DNA from: a bacterium
GTDB lineage: Bacteria > Bacillota > Clostridia > Oscillospirales > Acutalibacteraceae
NCBI GenBank assembly: GCA_020625875.1
Contig: JAHLAX010000048.1
Span: forward strand, 1-64,000
Length of the DNA stretch: 64,000 nt
Reading direction: 5' to 3'
How positions within the stretch are numbered: the first letter of the stretch is position 1; every line of letters starts with the position of its first letter. Made by a program: the position numbers and the translations under genes. Shown here in pieces: positions 24,231 through 33,557 of the stretch. Under the pieces are notes generated by a model. That model was not told where the DNA came from. It made no database searches and saw nothing but the letters and a program-made list of their open reading frames with translations.

Positions 24231-25232
24231 TCAGTTGTTAATCATATTTGTTGCCAATATTGCGTAGCCCATTGTACAGTCATCAATAAATACGTGCGTC
24301 AGCGCTCCGACGAATTTACCGTTTTGTATTATCGGGCTTCCGCTCATACCCTGAACAATTCCGTTTGTTTTCTTTAAAAGCTTTTTGTCTGTGATTTTTA
24401 TTATCATATTTCTGTTGCTGTCTGGGTTGTTGTTGCATATATCAATAATTCTTATTTCATATTTCTTTGGCTTTTCGCCTTTGATTGTCGAATACATTAT
24501 TGCTTTGCCCATTGTGATTTCATTTATATCGGCTGCTTTATATCGCTTTTTGTTCGGTGTCAAATATAATTTACCGTAAACGCCTTTATTACAGTTATTT
24601 TTAATTGTTCCGATTTTTGTGTCGGTAAAATATCCGTTCAGGGTACCAATATTGTTATTTTCAGATTTGTTAACGCTTGTTATTGCCGCGCTTATTATTT
24701 CTCCGCTGTCGCTGTACATAAGCCCGCCAGTGTCTATATCGCATATACCGTGACCGAGCGCTCCGTAAGTCATATTATCAGGATTATAATAGCTTATTGT
24801 GCCGAGTCCCGCGCAGCTGTCACGAATCCACATTCCCGTATAATACTCGTTATTGTTATTCTTTTTTGGCTTAATTATAGTTACTGTTTCTTTGTCGTTT
24901 CTTAGAATTGTCAGTTTTATAGGCTTTCCATTTGATGCTTTAACTATATTGCTGAATTGCTCGTTACTTTTAATACTAATTTTATTCGCCTTTGTTATAA
25001 TATCGTTTATCTGTATTCCCGCATCTTTAGCGGGGCATACAAGGTTATCGCCGCTTTTATAGTTTTCGAGTTTTAGCACCATTACACCCTTGCAATAGAG
25101 TTTCATCCCGAACGTTTCACCGCCTATAATTACCTCAGTGGTTTTTGCCTGTGTCGGAATTATACAGATACTAAAGGAAAAAATAACAGCAAAAATAATT
25201 GTAATTAACTTAAAATATGATTTTTTTACCAA
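24231..25232 (-). CDS. spoIVB: SpoIVB serine peptidase
   Basis: SpoIVB is the forespore-secreted S55 protease that triggers pro-sigma-K processing by cutting SpoIVFA. The start is TTG 25232, seven bases after a perfect AAGGAGGTGA; the ATG at 25250 lies upstream of that site. The 333-residue protein has an N-terminal membrane or signal segment (about residues 5-27). A PDZ domain follows (about 40-110), then the catalytic His in YGALGHGICD and the catalytic Ser in GIVQGMSGSPIIQNGK. It is shorter than the Bacillus protein but all landmarks are present. Together with Spo0A and the BofA-like gene it shows that the lineage has sporulation machinery. Confidence 0.95.
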   Translation of the reverse strand: MVKKSYFKLITIIFAVIFSFSICIIPTQAKTTEVIIGGETFGMKLYCKGVMVLKLENYKSGDNLVCPAKDAGIQINDIITKANKISIKSNEQFSNIVKASNGKPIKLTILRNDKETVTIIKPKKNNNNEYYTGMWIRDSCAGLGTISYYNPDNMTYGALGHGICDIDTGGLMYSDSGEIISAAITSVNKSENNNIGTLNGYFTDTKIGTIKNNCNKGVYGKLYLTPNKKRYKAADINEITMGKAIMYSTIKGEKPKKYEIRIIDICNNNPDSNRNMIIKITDKKLLKKTNGIVQGMSGSPIIQNGKFVGALTHVFIDDCTMGYAILATNMINN

Positions 25233-25397
25233 ATTTTCACCTCCTTTCAAATAACACTATTATTTTTTGAAAAGATGGTGTATAATAAAATGGTATTCCA
25301 AAATTAAAGAAAAGCTTTTGCTATGAATAGCTTTAATAACCGCTTAATACGTTATAATTTACAATAGTTTAAAAAAATTCAAAAATTTGAGGTTTTT

Positions 25398-27716
25398 ATG
25401 ATTGATGAAAAGGTCTTGAAGCTTTCGCTTTCTGATGAGGAAGTTTCAAAAAGAATCGAAAAAGGTCTTGTGAACTACAACGCTGATACAAAGTCCAAAT
25501 CAATAAAGCGAATAGTTTTTGACAACACAGTAACACTGTTTAATATCCTTAACCTTGTTTTGGTAACGTTGTTAATTCTTGTAGGTTCCTACAGGGATAT
25601 GCTGTTTATGGTTGTGGTTGTCAGCAATACAGTTATCGGTATTGTTCAGGAAATTCGTTCCAAAATCGCTGTAGATAAGCTCTCAATTGTTGTTTCAAGC
25701 GATATAAACGCGGTTCGCTCGGGCGTGATTAAGAGTATTTCAGCTGATGATATTGTTATTGACGATATTATCATTCTGAATTCGGGTATGCAGATTCCCT
25801 GCGATTGTGATATAATCGCGGGAATGTGTTACGCTAACGAAAGCCTTTTGACAGGCGAGAGTGATTTAATCGAAAAAAGAGAAAACGACAAGCTCCTTTC
25901 AGGCAGCTTTGTCGCTACAGGCGAAGTGTACGCTAAGGTTACGAGCGTCGGCGCTGATAATTATGCCGCTAAGATTCAGAGTGAGGCGAAGGTTAACAAA
26001 AAGGTTAACTCTGAGATAATGCGCACCCTCAATAAAATTATTACATACTGTTCTATCGCTATTCTTCCTGTGGGTATCGCTCTGTTTGTGAATCAGTATT
26101 TCTTCAACGGAGCTGATATAAAAGACGCTGTAACGGGAGTTGTCGCTGCGCTTATTGGTATGATTCCCGAAGGCTTGATTCTCCTGACAAGTACGGTACT
26201 TGCTGTGGCGGTAATCAGATTATCCCGCAAAAAGGTGCTTGTGCAGCAGTTGTTTTGTATCGAAACGCTTGCCCGCGTAGACGTTCTATGTCTTGATAAA
26301 ACTGGAACTATCACAACAGGCGATTTATCTGTAGTTGATATTATCCCGATTGATACTGATTTAAAAAGGGTAGAGGTTATTTTAAAATCCCTCGCCTGTA
26401 ATTCTCTCGATAAAAACAGCACAATCCAGGCGATTGATAAGTACATAAACTGCGATTATTTAAAAGCTAAAGAGGTTATTCCTTTCGTATCCGAAAAAAA
26501 GTGGTCGGGCGCGCTGCTTGAAGATAACATAAGCTATGTGCTCGGGGCAGCCGAATGTATATTTGATAATTCTAATAAAGAATTATTTGAGCGGATTGAT
26601 TGCATAGACAAGAATTATCGGGTTGTAACTCTCGCCCAAAGTGATAATGATTTTGAAGCGGGCTCACAGCTGCCTAAGGGATTAGAGCCTATAGCTTTAG
26701 TTGTAATTGAAGACCAGATTCGTGATAACGCGTCTGAGACAATTAAATATTTTATTGAGCAGGGTGTAGACTTAAAAATCATTTCGGGTGATAACAGCAA
26801 AACGGTTCAGCGTATCGCTTCTTCCGCTGGTGTGCCAAATTCAGAGAACTGCGTTGATATGACAACGCTTGATTCTGACGAAAAGCTAATCGAAGCCGCC
26901 GAGAAATACACTATTTTCGGCAGAGTTACTCCGCAGCAAAAGAAAAAGCTTGTCAAAGCATTAAAAAACAACAACCATACAGTAGCTATGACAGGCGATG
27001 GCGTAAATGATGTTCTGGCGCTTAAAGAATCTGATTGCAGTATCGCTGTTTCTTCGGGTTCAGACGCCGCTAAAAACGTTGCTCAGCTTGTATTGGCTGA
27101 CAATGATTTCGCTCATTTACCCGAGGTTGTCGCGGAGGGCAGACGTTCCATAAATAATATTCAGCGCAGTGCTTCGTTATTTATTGTTAAAACGATTTAT
27201 TCTATTATTCTGGCTTTCGCGTTTATATTTATCAATTATAAGTATCCGTTCAGACCTATTCAGCTTTCGTTTACAAACGCTTTTTTAATCGGCATTCCGT
27301 CGTTTGTCCTCGCTTTGCAGCCCAATCATAACAGGATTAAGGGTAATTTTCTTAAGAATATTATTACCAGAGCGTGGCCTGGCTCGCTTATGGTTGTGTC
27401 TAATATCTTTACTCTTTTATTCTTTAGAAATCAAATTACCTACGGTGAGTTTTCCACAATGTCAGTTATTCTTACAGCTTTGGTCGGAACAATGCTTGTT
27501 ATCAGGATTTCAATACCGATTAATCCTTTGAGAGGCGCCTTGATTACTTTTATAATAACGTGTCTTTCAATAGGATTCCTTTTCTTCGGCTGGTTCTTTA
27601 AATTCACGCCGCTTACCGGCTTTAGTTTGATATTGCTGTTGATTTTAGCTGGAATAACTATTATATTGTATAATGTAATTTATACATTAAGCGTAAAGCT
27701 TTTGAAAGAAGATTGA
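25398..27716 (+). CDS. P-type cation ATPase, CtpE/Exp7-like
   Basis: The 772-residue pump has the actuator motif LLTGESD and a membrane motif MIPEGLILLTSTV. The phosphorylation site DKTGTITTGDL is at about residue 299 and the hinge is MTGDGVNDVLALK. The overall form, with PEGL before DKTGT and no metal-binding N-domain, fits the CtpE/Exp7-type group, for which calcium transport has been proposed. Substrate cannot be read from sequence. The promoter is uncertain: a TATAAT at 25353 has no good -35. The start ATG follows TTTGAGG. The next gene begins two bases after its stop. Confidence 0.85.
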   Translation: MIDEKVLKLSLSDEEVSKRIEKGLVNYNADTKSKSIKRIVFDNTVTLFNILNLVLVTLLILVGSYRDMLFMVVVVSNTVIGIVQEIRSKIAVDKLSIVVSSDINAVRSGVIKSISADDIVIDDIIILNSGMQIPCDCDIIAGMCYANESLLTGESDLIEKRENDKLLSGSFVATGEVYAKVTSVGADNYAAKIQSEAKVNKKVNSEIMRTLNKIITYCSIAILPVGIALFVNQYFFNGADIKDAVTGVVAALIGMIPEGLILLTSTVLAVAVIRLSRKKVLVQQLFCIETLARVDVLCLDKTGTITTGDLSVVDIIPIDTDLKRVEVILKSLACNSLDKNSTIQAIDKYINCDYLKAKEVIPFVSEKKWSGALLEDNISYVLGAAECIFDNSNKELFERIDCIDKNYRVVTLAQSDNDFEAGSQLPKGLEPIALVVIEDQIRDNASETIKYFIEQGVDLKIISGDNSKTVQRIASSAGVPNSENCVDMTTLDSDEKLIEAAEKYTIFGRVTPQQKKKLVKALKNNNHTVAMTGDGVNDVLALKESDCSIAVSSGSDAAKNVAQLVLADNDFAHLPEVVAEGRRSINNIQRSASLFIVKTIYSIILAFAFIFINYKYPFRPIQLSFTNAFLIGIPSFVLALQPNHNRIKGNFLKNIITRAWPGSLMVVSNIFTLLFFRNQITYGEFSTMSVILTALVGTMLVIRISIPINPLRGALITFIITCLSIGFLFFGWFFKFTPLTGFSLILLLILAGITIILYNVIYTLSVKLLKED

Positions 27717-27718
27717 TT

Positions 27719-28144
27719 ATGGATTATAAAGTAGGCTACGGCTTTCTCGAAAAACTGAATAACGATTTAGAAAAGAAGTATCTATTCAGCGGATTTAGAT
27801 TAGGTGGAAAGATAAAAGAGAATAAAATATGTCTTTATACTATTGATGACCACGGTAAGCACTCAAATTTTGCCAACCGTATATTCTATGGCAAGGTTGA
27901 GGGCGATACTCTCAGTGGTAATTTTTCCGTAAGCAGATATGTTATATTGTTACTTGGAATTCTAGCGGGTTTTTGCATAGAGAGTATAGTGATGTCGATA
28001 ATCTCAGGTTCGTTAAGCTCGATAGTTTTTCCGATTGCTATTATAGTATTTGAAATTTTATATTTTGTATTTATCAAAAGAATTTCCGCGGATAATGACA
28101 AATTAATAAAAAAGTACTTAGAGGATTGTGTAATTGAAAATTAG
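27719..28144 (+). CDS. Unknown membrane protein
   Basis: I do not recognise this 141-residue protein. The first 70 residues are soluble (MDYKVGYGFLEKLNNDLEKK at the start, then beta-like stretches such as FANRIFYGKVEGDTLSG). Two membrane segments follow (about 74-92 and 96-117) and a short charged tail. It lies between the P-type ATPase (two-base gap) and cca (11-base overlap), so it is co-translated with both. A role as an accessory to the pump is possible but unsupported. ATG 27719 is preferred to a TTG two codons upstream. Confidence 0.7.
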   Translation: MDYKVGYGFLEKLNNDLEKKYLFSGFRLGGKIKENKICLYTIDDHGKHSNFANRIFYGKVEGDTLSGNFSVSRYVILLLGILAGFCIESIVMSIISGSLSSIVFPIAIIVFEILYFVFIKRISADNDKLIKKYLEDCVIEN

Positions 28145-29477
28145 TATTCCGAATGACGTTAACTTAATACTTGATAAACTCCGCGACAACGGCTATGAGG
28201 CTTTTATCGTGGGCGGCTGCGTGCGCGACAGTATTCTCGGCATTGAGCCTAACGATTGGGATATAACCACGTCCGCAAAGCCAAATGAGATTAAATCCGT
28301 GTTTTCTGATTTTCAGCTTATTGATATAGGCGAGAGGCACGGCACAATCGGTATTGTCTTAAATTATACACCGTATGAGGTAACTACATATAGGATTGAT
28401 GGTGATTATTCGGATAATCGCCGACCAGATGAGGTTATATTTACAACCAGCATAGAGGATGATTTGTCTCGACGAGATTTTACAATCAACGCTATGGCGT
28501 ATAACGAGGAGCAGGGTCTTGTTGACCCGTTTATGGGTGAGCTTGATCTGCAGTATAAGGCTCTCCGCTGTGTAGGCGACCCCGATACCCGCTTTAACGA
28601 GGACGCGCTCAGAATTCTTAGAGCGCTGAGATTCGCGTCAGTGTATAATCTGAGCATAGAGGGGAACACGTCAAACTCAATCGTAAAAAACAGAAATCTG
28701 TTGAGCAATATTTCGGTTGAGCGAATCCAGAGTGAGCTCAACAAAACCCTTCGAGGAGATAATATTAATTTTATTCTTCGACGATACAAAGAGATATTCG
28801 CTGTGTTTATTCCAGAAATTGTCGCTACCTTTGACTGCGAACAGAATACGCCGCATCACAACAAAACTGTCTGGCGCCACACAACCGCTTCTGTATCTAA
28901 TATTGAGAATGATACAATACTCAGAATGACAATGCTTCTGCATGACATTGGCAAGCCTCTCGCGCGCAGAACAGACAGCAGCGGCAGAGATCATTTTAAA
29001 GGTCATAACCACTTCAGCGCTGTTCTCGCCAAAAGCTTTTTGGAAAGGCTGAAATATCCGACAAAGTTTATTGAGGATGTTGTTACCCTGATTGAATATC
29101 ACGACGTCAGGCTTTCTGATAATAAACGTCAGATTAAGCATATTATAAATAATATAGGACTTGTGAACTTTGAACGCCTATTAAAAGTACAGAAATCCGA
29201 TATTCTGGCGCAGTCAAAGTATAACCGCGAGATTAAATTGAGCAATCTGCAGCTCGCTTATGATACATACAATAGTATTATAGAAAACAAAGAGTGCTAT
29301 AGCTTAAAAACCTTGAGGATTAACGGCTCTGATTTGCTGCATCTCGGGATTACAGAGGGAAGAATGATTGGAGAAATCCTTGAGATTTTACTTGACGGCG
29401 TTATAGACGGTACTCTTGAAAATGATAATGTTTTATTAAAAAAAGAGGCAATTGAAATCTACAAGGAAAAAATATAG
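28134..29477 (+). CDS. cca: CCA tRNA nucleotidyltransferase
   Basis: The enzyme adds or repairs the CCA end of tRNAs. The 447-residue protein has the class II nucleotidyltransferase head with GGCVRDSILG and DWDITT, followed by RRDFTINAMAY and the tRNA-binding part (NEDALRILRALRFAS). A C-terminal HD domain (LLHDIGKP, later IEYHDVRL) may give phosphohydrolase activity. The start is TTG 28134, overlapping the preceding gene by 11 bases. A poly(A)-polymerase role is less likely given the close match to Bacillota CCA enzymes. Confidence 0.92.
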   Translation: MKISIPNDVNLILDKLRDNGYEAFIVGGCVRDSILGIEPNDWDITTSAKPNEIKSVFSDFQLIDIGERHGTIGIVLNYTPYEVTTYRIDGDYSDNRRPDEVIFTTSIEDDLSRRDFTINAMAYNEEQGLVDPFMGELDLQYKALRCVGDPDTRFNEDALRILRALRFASVYNLSIEGNTSNSIVKNRNLLSNISVERIQSELNKTLRGDNINFILRRYKEIFAVFIPEIVATFDCEQNTPHHNKTVWRHTTASVSNIENDTILRMTMLLHDIGKPLARRTDSSGRDHFKGHNHFSAVLAKSFLERLKYPTKFIEDVVTLIEYHDVRLSDNKRQIKHIINNIGLVNFERLLKVQKSDILAQSKYNREIKLSNLQLAYDTYNSIIENKECYSLKTLRINGSDLLHLGITEGRMIGEILEILLDGVIDGTLENDNVLLKKEAIEIYKEKI

Positions 29478-29507
29478 CGAATTTGTGATTATATCTGGCA
29501 AAAAAGC

Positions 29508-29535
29508 TTGATTTTTCCAAAATTTATGATATAAT
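29508..29535 (+). promoter_or_regulatory. SigA promoter of rpsB-tsf
   Basis: TTGATT (29508-29513) and TATAAT (29530-29535) are 16 bases apart, with an extended -10 (TGATATAAT). The leader to rpsB is about 110 bases, long enough for regulation. Confidence 0.85.
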
Positions 29536-29562
29536 ATATAGGCATTTCGCACGTTCACGCCT

Positions 29563-29607
29563 ATCGGTGAGGTGCCGCGGAACTGATACGTCCGCGTTTT
29601 AGCCGAT
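29563..29607 (+). promoter_or_regulatory. Structured leader hairpin before rpsB
   Basis: An outer stem ATCGG/CCGAT (29563-29567 with 29603-29607) encloses a 6-bp inner stem CGCGGA/TCCGCG (29576-29581 with 29591-29596) with a nine-base loop. A smaller ATAGGC/GCCTAT pairing (29538-29543 with 29559-29564) competes at its 5' side. There is no T run, so it is not a plain terminator. It may be an autogenous ribosomal-protein leader bound by S2. A second ribosome-binding-like GGAGG lies at 29625-29629, before the real one at 29641. Confidence 0.5.
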
Positions 29608-29653
29608 AAAAACTATGGCGGAACGGAGGTTAAAACCTAAGGAGGAATAAATT

Positions 29654-30397
29654 ATGTCAACAGTATCAATGAAACAGCTTCTTGAAGCGGGCGTTCATTT
29701 TGGACATCAAACAAGACGCTGGAACCCTAAAATGGCGGAGTATATCTTCACCGAACGTAACGGTATCTACATCATCGACTTGCAGAAAACCGTTAAGAAG
29801 CTTGACGAGGCTTATAACTTCATCAAAGAACTTGCTATGGATGGCAAGAACGTACTTTTCGTAGGTACAAAGAAGCAGGCTCAGGATTCTATCAAGGAAG
29901 AAGCCGAGAGAGCGGGCGCTTATTTTGTAAATGCCAGATGGCTCGGCGGTATGCTCACTAACTTCTCAACAATCCGCAAGAGAATCGCTCGTCTTAAACA
30001 GCTCAGAGCTATGCAGGAAGACGGAACATTTGACCTTCTTCCCAAGAAAGAAGTTATCAAGCTCAACCTCGAAATCGAGAGACTTGAGAAGTTTATGGGC
30101 GGTATCAAGGATATGTCCGAGATGCCCGGCGCTCTCTTTGTAGTAGATCCCAGAAAAGAAAAGATTGCTGTTGCCGAAGCTAAAAAGCTCGGTATCCCCG
30201 TTGTTGCTATCGTAGATACAAACTGCGATCCCGACGAGGTTGATTTCGTAATCCCCGGTAACGATGACGCTATCCGCGCGGTTAAGCTTATCGCTGGCGC
30301 TATGGCTGACGCTATCATCGAAGGCCGCGAGGGTCAGATGGGCGCTGCCGCTGTTGAGACAGAGGCTGAGGAAGAAGCAGAGGAAGCTGCTGAATAA
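29654..30397 (+). CDS. rpsB: 30S ribosomal protein S2
   Basis: S2 assembles late into the small subunit and is needed for S1 binding where S1 exists. The 247-residue protein starts [19 protein letters not shown] and contains [10 protein letters not shown] and the [15 protein letters not shown] motif. It ends in an acidic Glu/Ala tail. Start ATG follows TAAGGAGGAATAAATT. It is paired with tsf as in most bacteria, with a structured leader upstream that may bind S2. Confidence 0.98.
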   Translation: MSTVSMKQLLEAGVHFGHQTRRWNPKMAEYIFTERNGIYIIDLQKTVKKLDEAYNFIKELAMDGKNVLFVGTKKQAQDSIKEEAERAGAYFVNARWLGGMLTNFSTIRKRIARLKQLRAMQEDGTFDLLPKKEVIKLNLEIERLEKFMGGIKDMSEMPGALFVVDPRKEKIAVAEAKKLGIPVVAIVDTNCDPDEVDFVIPGNDDAIRAVKLIAGAMADAIIEGREGQMGAAAVETEAEEEAEEAAE

Positions 30398-30430
30398 TAA
30401 TTTAATAATTATCGAAAGGATTGACATATA

Positions 30431-31339
30431 ATGAATTTTACAGCTCAGGACGTTAAGGCGTTAAGAGAAAAAACAGGCTGCGGTATGATGGACTGCAAAA
30501 AGGCTCTCGTTGAAGCTAACGGCGATATGGACAAAGCGGTTGATATTCTTCGTGAAGCTGGTCTCGCTAAAGCCGCTAAAAAGGCTTCAAGAATTGCCGC
30601 TGAGGGTGTAGCTTTCGCTACAACTTCTGATGATAACAAGACTGGCGTAGTTGTTGAGGTTAACGCCGAGACAGACTTCGTTGCCAAGAACGCTGACTTT
30701 ATGTCTTTTGTAGAGACTGTAGCCAAGACAATTATGAAAGAGGCTCCCGCTGACGTTGACGCTCTTATGGCTTGCAAGGCTTGCTGTACTGAAATGACAG
30801 TTGATGAGCTTCTCACAGAGAAGATTCAGGTAATCGGCGAGAACATCAAGATTCGTCGTTTCGTTCGTTATGAGGGCAACTGCGTATCTTATGTACACGC
30901 AGGCGGTAAGATTGGCGTTCTCGTAAACTTTGACACAGATGTAGCCGATAAGGCTGAGTTCGTAACAGCTGGCAAGGACGTTGCTATGCAGATTGCCGCT
31001 TTAGGTACACAGTATCTTAACCGTGACGATGTACCCGCTGAGGTTGTTGAGCACGAAAAAGAGATTATGAAGGCTGAGGTTATCAACTCTGGTAAGCCTG
31101 AGGCTATCGCCGACAAGATTGTTATGGGTAAAATCAACAAGTTCTTTAAAGAGAATTGCCTTGTTGACCAGGAATTCGTTAAGGACAACAAGCAGACTGT
31201 TAAGCAGTATGTTGATTCCGTTGCTAAGTCTTTAGGCGGTACAATCACAATCAAGGAATTCACACGCTTTGAAAAGGGCGAGGGAATCGAAAAGCGTCAG
31301 GACGACTTCGCTGCTGAAGTTGCTTCTATGACAAAATAA
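30431..31339 (+). CDS. tsf: Elongation factor Ts
   Basis: EF-Ts is the nucleotide exchange factor of EF-Tu. The 302-residue protein has the N-terminal domain with VKALREKTGCGMMDCKKAL. Its core includes GVVVEVNAETDFVAKN and HAGGKIGVLVNF. Length is slightly above the family norm. It follows rpsB by 33 bases with its own Shine-Dalgarno GAAAGGA, and a strong terminator ends the pair. Confidence 0.98.
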   Translation: MNFTAQDVKALREKTGCGMMDCKKALVEANGDMDKAVDILREAGLAKAAKKASRIAAEGVAFATTSDDNKTGVVVEVNAETDFVAKNADFMSFVETVAKTIMKEAPADVDALMACKACCTEMTVDELLTEKIQVIGENIKIRRFVRYEGNCVSYVHAGGKIGVLVNFDTDVADKAEFVTAGKDVAMQIAALGTQYLNRDDVPAEVVEHEKEIMKAEVINSGKPEAIADKIVMGKINKFFKENCLVDQEFVKDNKQTVKQYVDSVAKSLGGTITIKEFTRFEKGEGIEKRQDDFAAEVASMTK

Positions 31340-31349
31340 CAATATTATC

Positions 31350-31383
31350 AAGAGGATGTTCAAAAAACGGACATCCTCTTTTC
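31350..31383 (+). terminator. Intrinsic terminator of rpsB-tsf
   Basis: A perfect 10-bp stem (31350-31359 with 31371-31380, AAGAGGATGT/ACATCCTCTT) with an 11-base loop runs into TTTTCTT. Confidence 0.92.
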
Positions 31384-31446
31384 TTATATTACAAAACTGT
31401 ATCCAAAAACTGGGTTTTAATTCCTTTATAGCGTTATAAAAACGGC

Positions 31447-31476
31447 TTGTTAGAGTAAAATTACTATAACTATAAT
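31447..31476 (+). promoter_or_regulatory. Promoter of the pyrH-polC cluster
   Basis: TTGTTA (31447-31452) and TATAAT (31471-31476) are 18 bases apart, only about 15 bases of leader before the pyrH start. Confidence 0.65.
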
Positions 31477-31497
31477 TATACAATCGGAGATGAAAAA

Positions 31498-32205
31498 ATG
31501 GCTGATGTAAAATACAAAAGAGTACTACTTAAACTATCGGGTGAATCACTCGCGGGCGACAAAAAACAAGGGATAGATTTTGATACCGTAACAAAAATCG
31601 TTGAGCCGATTAAGCGTCTTAACGATGAGGGCGCCGAGATTGCCATTGTCGTTGGCGGCGGCAACTTCTGGCGCGGCAGAAGCTCGGGTTCTATGGACAG
31701 GACAAGAGCTGACCACATCGGTATGCTCGCTACGGCTATCAACGCTCTGGGAGTCGCTGATTCGCTTGAGGCTTTAGGTGTTGACGTTAGAGTTCAGACT
31801 GCTATTTCTATGCGACAGGTTGCAGAGCCTTATATCAGAGGCAAGGCTATTCGCCATCTTGAAAAGGGCAGAGTAGTAGTGTTCGGATGCGGTACAGGTA
31901 ATCCCTTTTTCAGCACAGATACAGCTGCCGCTTTAAGAGCCGCTGAGATAGAGGCAGATATTATTCTCAAAGCAACTCTTGTTGACGGTGTTTATGATTC
32001 AGACCCCAAAACTAACCCTGACGCTGTTAAATTTGACCACATCTCATTCTATGACGTACTCAACAAGGATTTGGGCGTAATGGACAGCACCGCCGCTTCA
32101 CTTTGCAAGGACAACAGCATCGGACTTATAGTCTTCAGCATTGACGACCCCGACAATATATACAAAGCAGTTAAGGGAGAGCCTATAGGCACTCTTGTAG
32201 ATTAA
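31498..32205 (+). CDS. pyrH: UMP kinase
   Basis: PyrH phosphorylates UMP to UDP. The 235-residue amino-acid-kinase-fold protein starts [16 protein letters not shown]. It also has [40 protein letters not shown] and [13 protein letters not shown]. Start ATG follows ATCGGAGATG. It is first in the conserved cluster with frr (24-base gap). Confidence 0.97.
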   Translation: MADVKYKRVLLKLSGESLAGDKKQGIDFDTVTKIVEPIKRLNDEGAEIAIVVGGGNFWRGRSSGSMDRTRADHIGMLATAINALGVADSLEALGVDVRVQTAISMRQVAEPYIRGKAIRHLEKGRVVVFGCGTGNPFFSTDTAAALRAAEIEADIILKATLVDGVYDSDPKTNPDAVKFDHISFYDVLNKDLGVMDSTAASLCKDNSIGLIVFSIDDPDNIYKAVKGEPIGTLVD

Positions 32206-32229
32206 TAAATGATTTAGGAGGATAAACCA

Positions 32230-32784
32230 ATGAAGGATACACTCAAAAGAGCAGAAGAAAGAATGCAGAGAAGAATCAACCATCTTGTTGATGAATATAA
32301 ATCAATAAGAGCCGGACGCGCTAATCCCGCGATTCTTGACAAAATCAAGGTTGATTATTATGGAACTCCCACCCCGATTAACCAGGTTGCTTCTGTTTCT
32401 GTTCCAGAAGCGAGAACAATTGTCATTCAGCCATGGGACGGTTCTATTCTAAAAACTATCAACAAGGCTATTCAGGCCTCAGAAATCGGCATTAACCCTC
32501 AGAACGACGGCAAGGTTATTCGTCTTAACTTCCCGCCGCTCACAGAAGACAGACGTAAAGAAATTGTTAAAGACGTGGCTAAAATCGCTGAGGGTACAAA
32601 GGTTCAGATTCGTAATGTTCGTCGTGACGCTATGGATGACCTCAAAAAGCTCAAGAAGAACGGCGACCTCACAGAGGACGATTTAAACGACGGTGAGGAA
32701 GAAGCTCAGAAGCTTACTGATAAATTCATTAAAGAAGCCGACAAGATTTGCAAAGATAAGCAAAAAGAAATAATGGAATTATAA
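32230..32784 (+). CDS. frr: Ribosome recycling factor
   Basis: RRF splits post-termination ribosomes with EF-G. The 184-residue protein is alpha-helical with a small central domain. Motifs are SIRAGRANPAILDKI, TPINQVASVSVPEARTI, IQPWD and VRRDAMDDLKKL. Start ATG follows AGGAGGATAAACC. Only three bases separate it from uppS. Confidence 0.98.
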   Translation: MKDTLKRAEERMQRRINHLVDEYKSIRAGRANPAILDKIKVDYYGTPTPINQVASVSVPEARTIVIQPWDGSILKTINKAIQASEIGINPQNDGKVIRLNFPPLTEDRRKEIVKDVAKIAEGTKVQIRNVRRDAMDDLKKLKKNGDLTEDDLNDGEEEAQKLTDKFIKEADKICKDKQKEIMEL

Positions 32785-32787
32785 TCA

Positions 32788-33528
32788 ATGGCATTTTTTA
32801 AGAAGAAAAAACAAAGCCTTAGCGAAGATATTGTGCTTCCCGAGCATATCGGCATAATAATGGACGGTAACGGCAGGTGGGCGAAAAAACGGCGTCTGCC
32901 GCGCTCTGCGGGACATAACGCTGGCGGTAAAGTATTTCGTACTATCTCACGTTATTGCTCTGATATTGGTATAAAATATCTTACGGTCTACGCTTTTTCC
33001 ACTGAAAACTGGAAGCGTCCTAAAGAGGAAATAGACGCGTTGATGAAGCTTTTTAAAGATTATCTCGAAGAAGCCTTGCGCGATTTTAAGGACGACAGTA
33101 TTATTGTGCGATTTATCGGCGATAAAACTCCGTTCAGCGATGACCTCAAAGCTCTTATGATTGAAAACGAGGAGGGTTCCAAGGATCGTGACGGTATGGT
33201 GCTTAATATCGCTATGAATTACGGAAGCCGAGATGAGATTGTCAGAGCTGTTAAAGCTGTATCAGCGGATGTTAAAGACGGAAAAATTAATGTCGACGAT
33301 ATTGACGAGCAGCTTATTTCAGACAGGCTTTACACCGCGGGACAGCCTGATCCCGACCTTATTATTCGCCCGTCAGGTGAGTACAGAATTTCTAATTTTA
33401 TGTTATGGCAGGCGGCTTATACCGAGTTTGTCATAATGAATAAGCTTTGGCCTGACTTTACTACCGATGATTTGGACGAGGCTATAAAAACTTTTAATAA
33501 CCGAAACCGTCGTTTCGGTGGCGTATAA
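32788..33528 (+). CDS. uppS: Undecaprenyl diphosphate synthase
   Basis: UppS condenses eight IPP units onto FPP to build the C55 carrier for cell-wall synthesis. The 246-residue protein contains HIGIIMDGNGRWAKKR with the catalytic Asp, YAFSTENWKRP, and the C-terminal RPSGEYRISNFMLWQ signature. The last differs slightly from the common RTSGEQR form. It works with dxr and ispG in this same cluster, which supply IPP through the MEP pathway. Confidence 0.96.
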   Translation: MAFFKKKKQSLSEDIVLPEHIGIIMDGNGRWAKKRRLPRSAGHNAGGKVFRTISRYCSDIGIKYLTVYAFSTENWKRPKEEIDALMKLFKDYLEEALRDFKDDSIIVRFIGDKTPFSDDLKALMIENEEGSKDRDGMVLNIAMNYGSRDEIVRAVKAVSADVKDGKINVDDIDEQLISDRLYTAGQPDPDLIIRPSGEYRISNFMLWQAAYTEFVIMNKLWPDFTTDDLDEAIKTFNNRNRRFGGV

Positions 33529-33557
33529 TAAGTATACTTATTACAAAGGATGATTAT

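Noticed and set aside
29615-29650. An 11-codon frame (MAERRLKPKEE) just before rpsB, possible leader peptide
   Set aside because: No ribosome-binding site precedes it and it runs through the rpsB Shine-Dalgarno; most likely chance.
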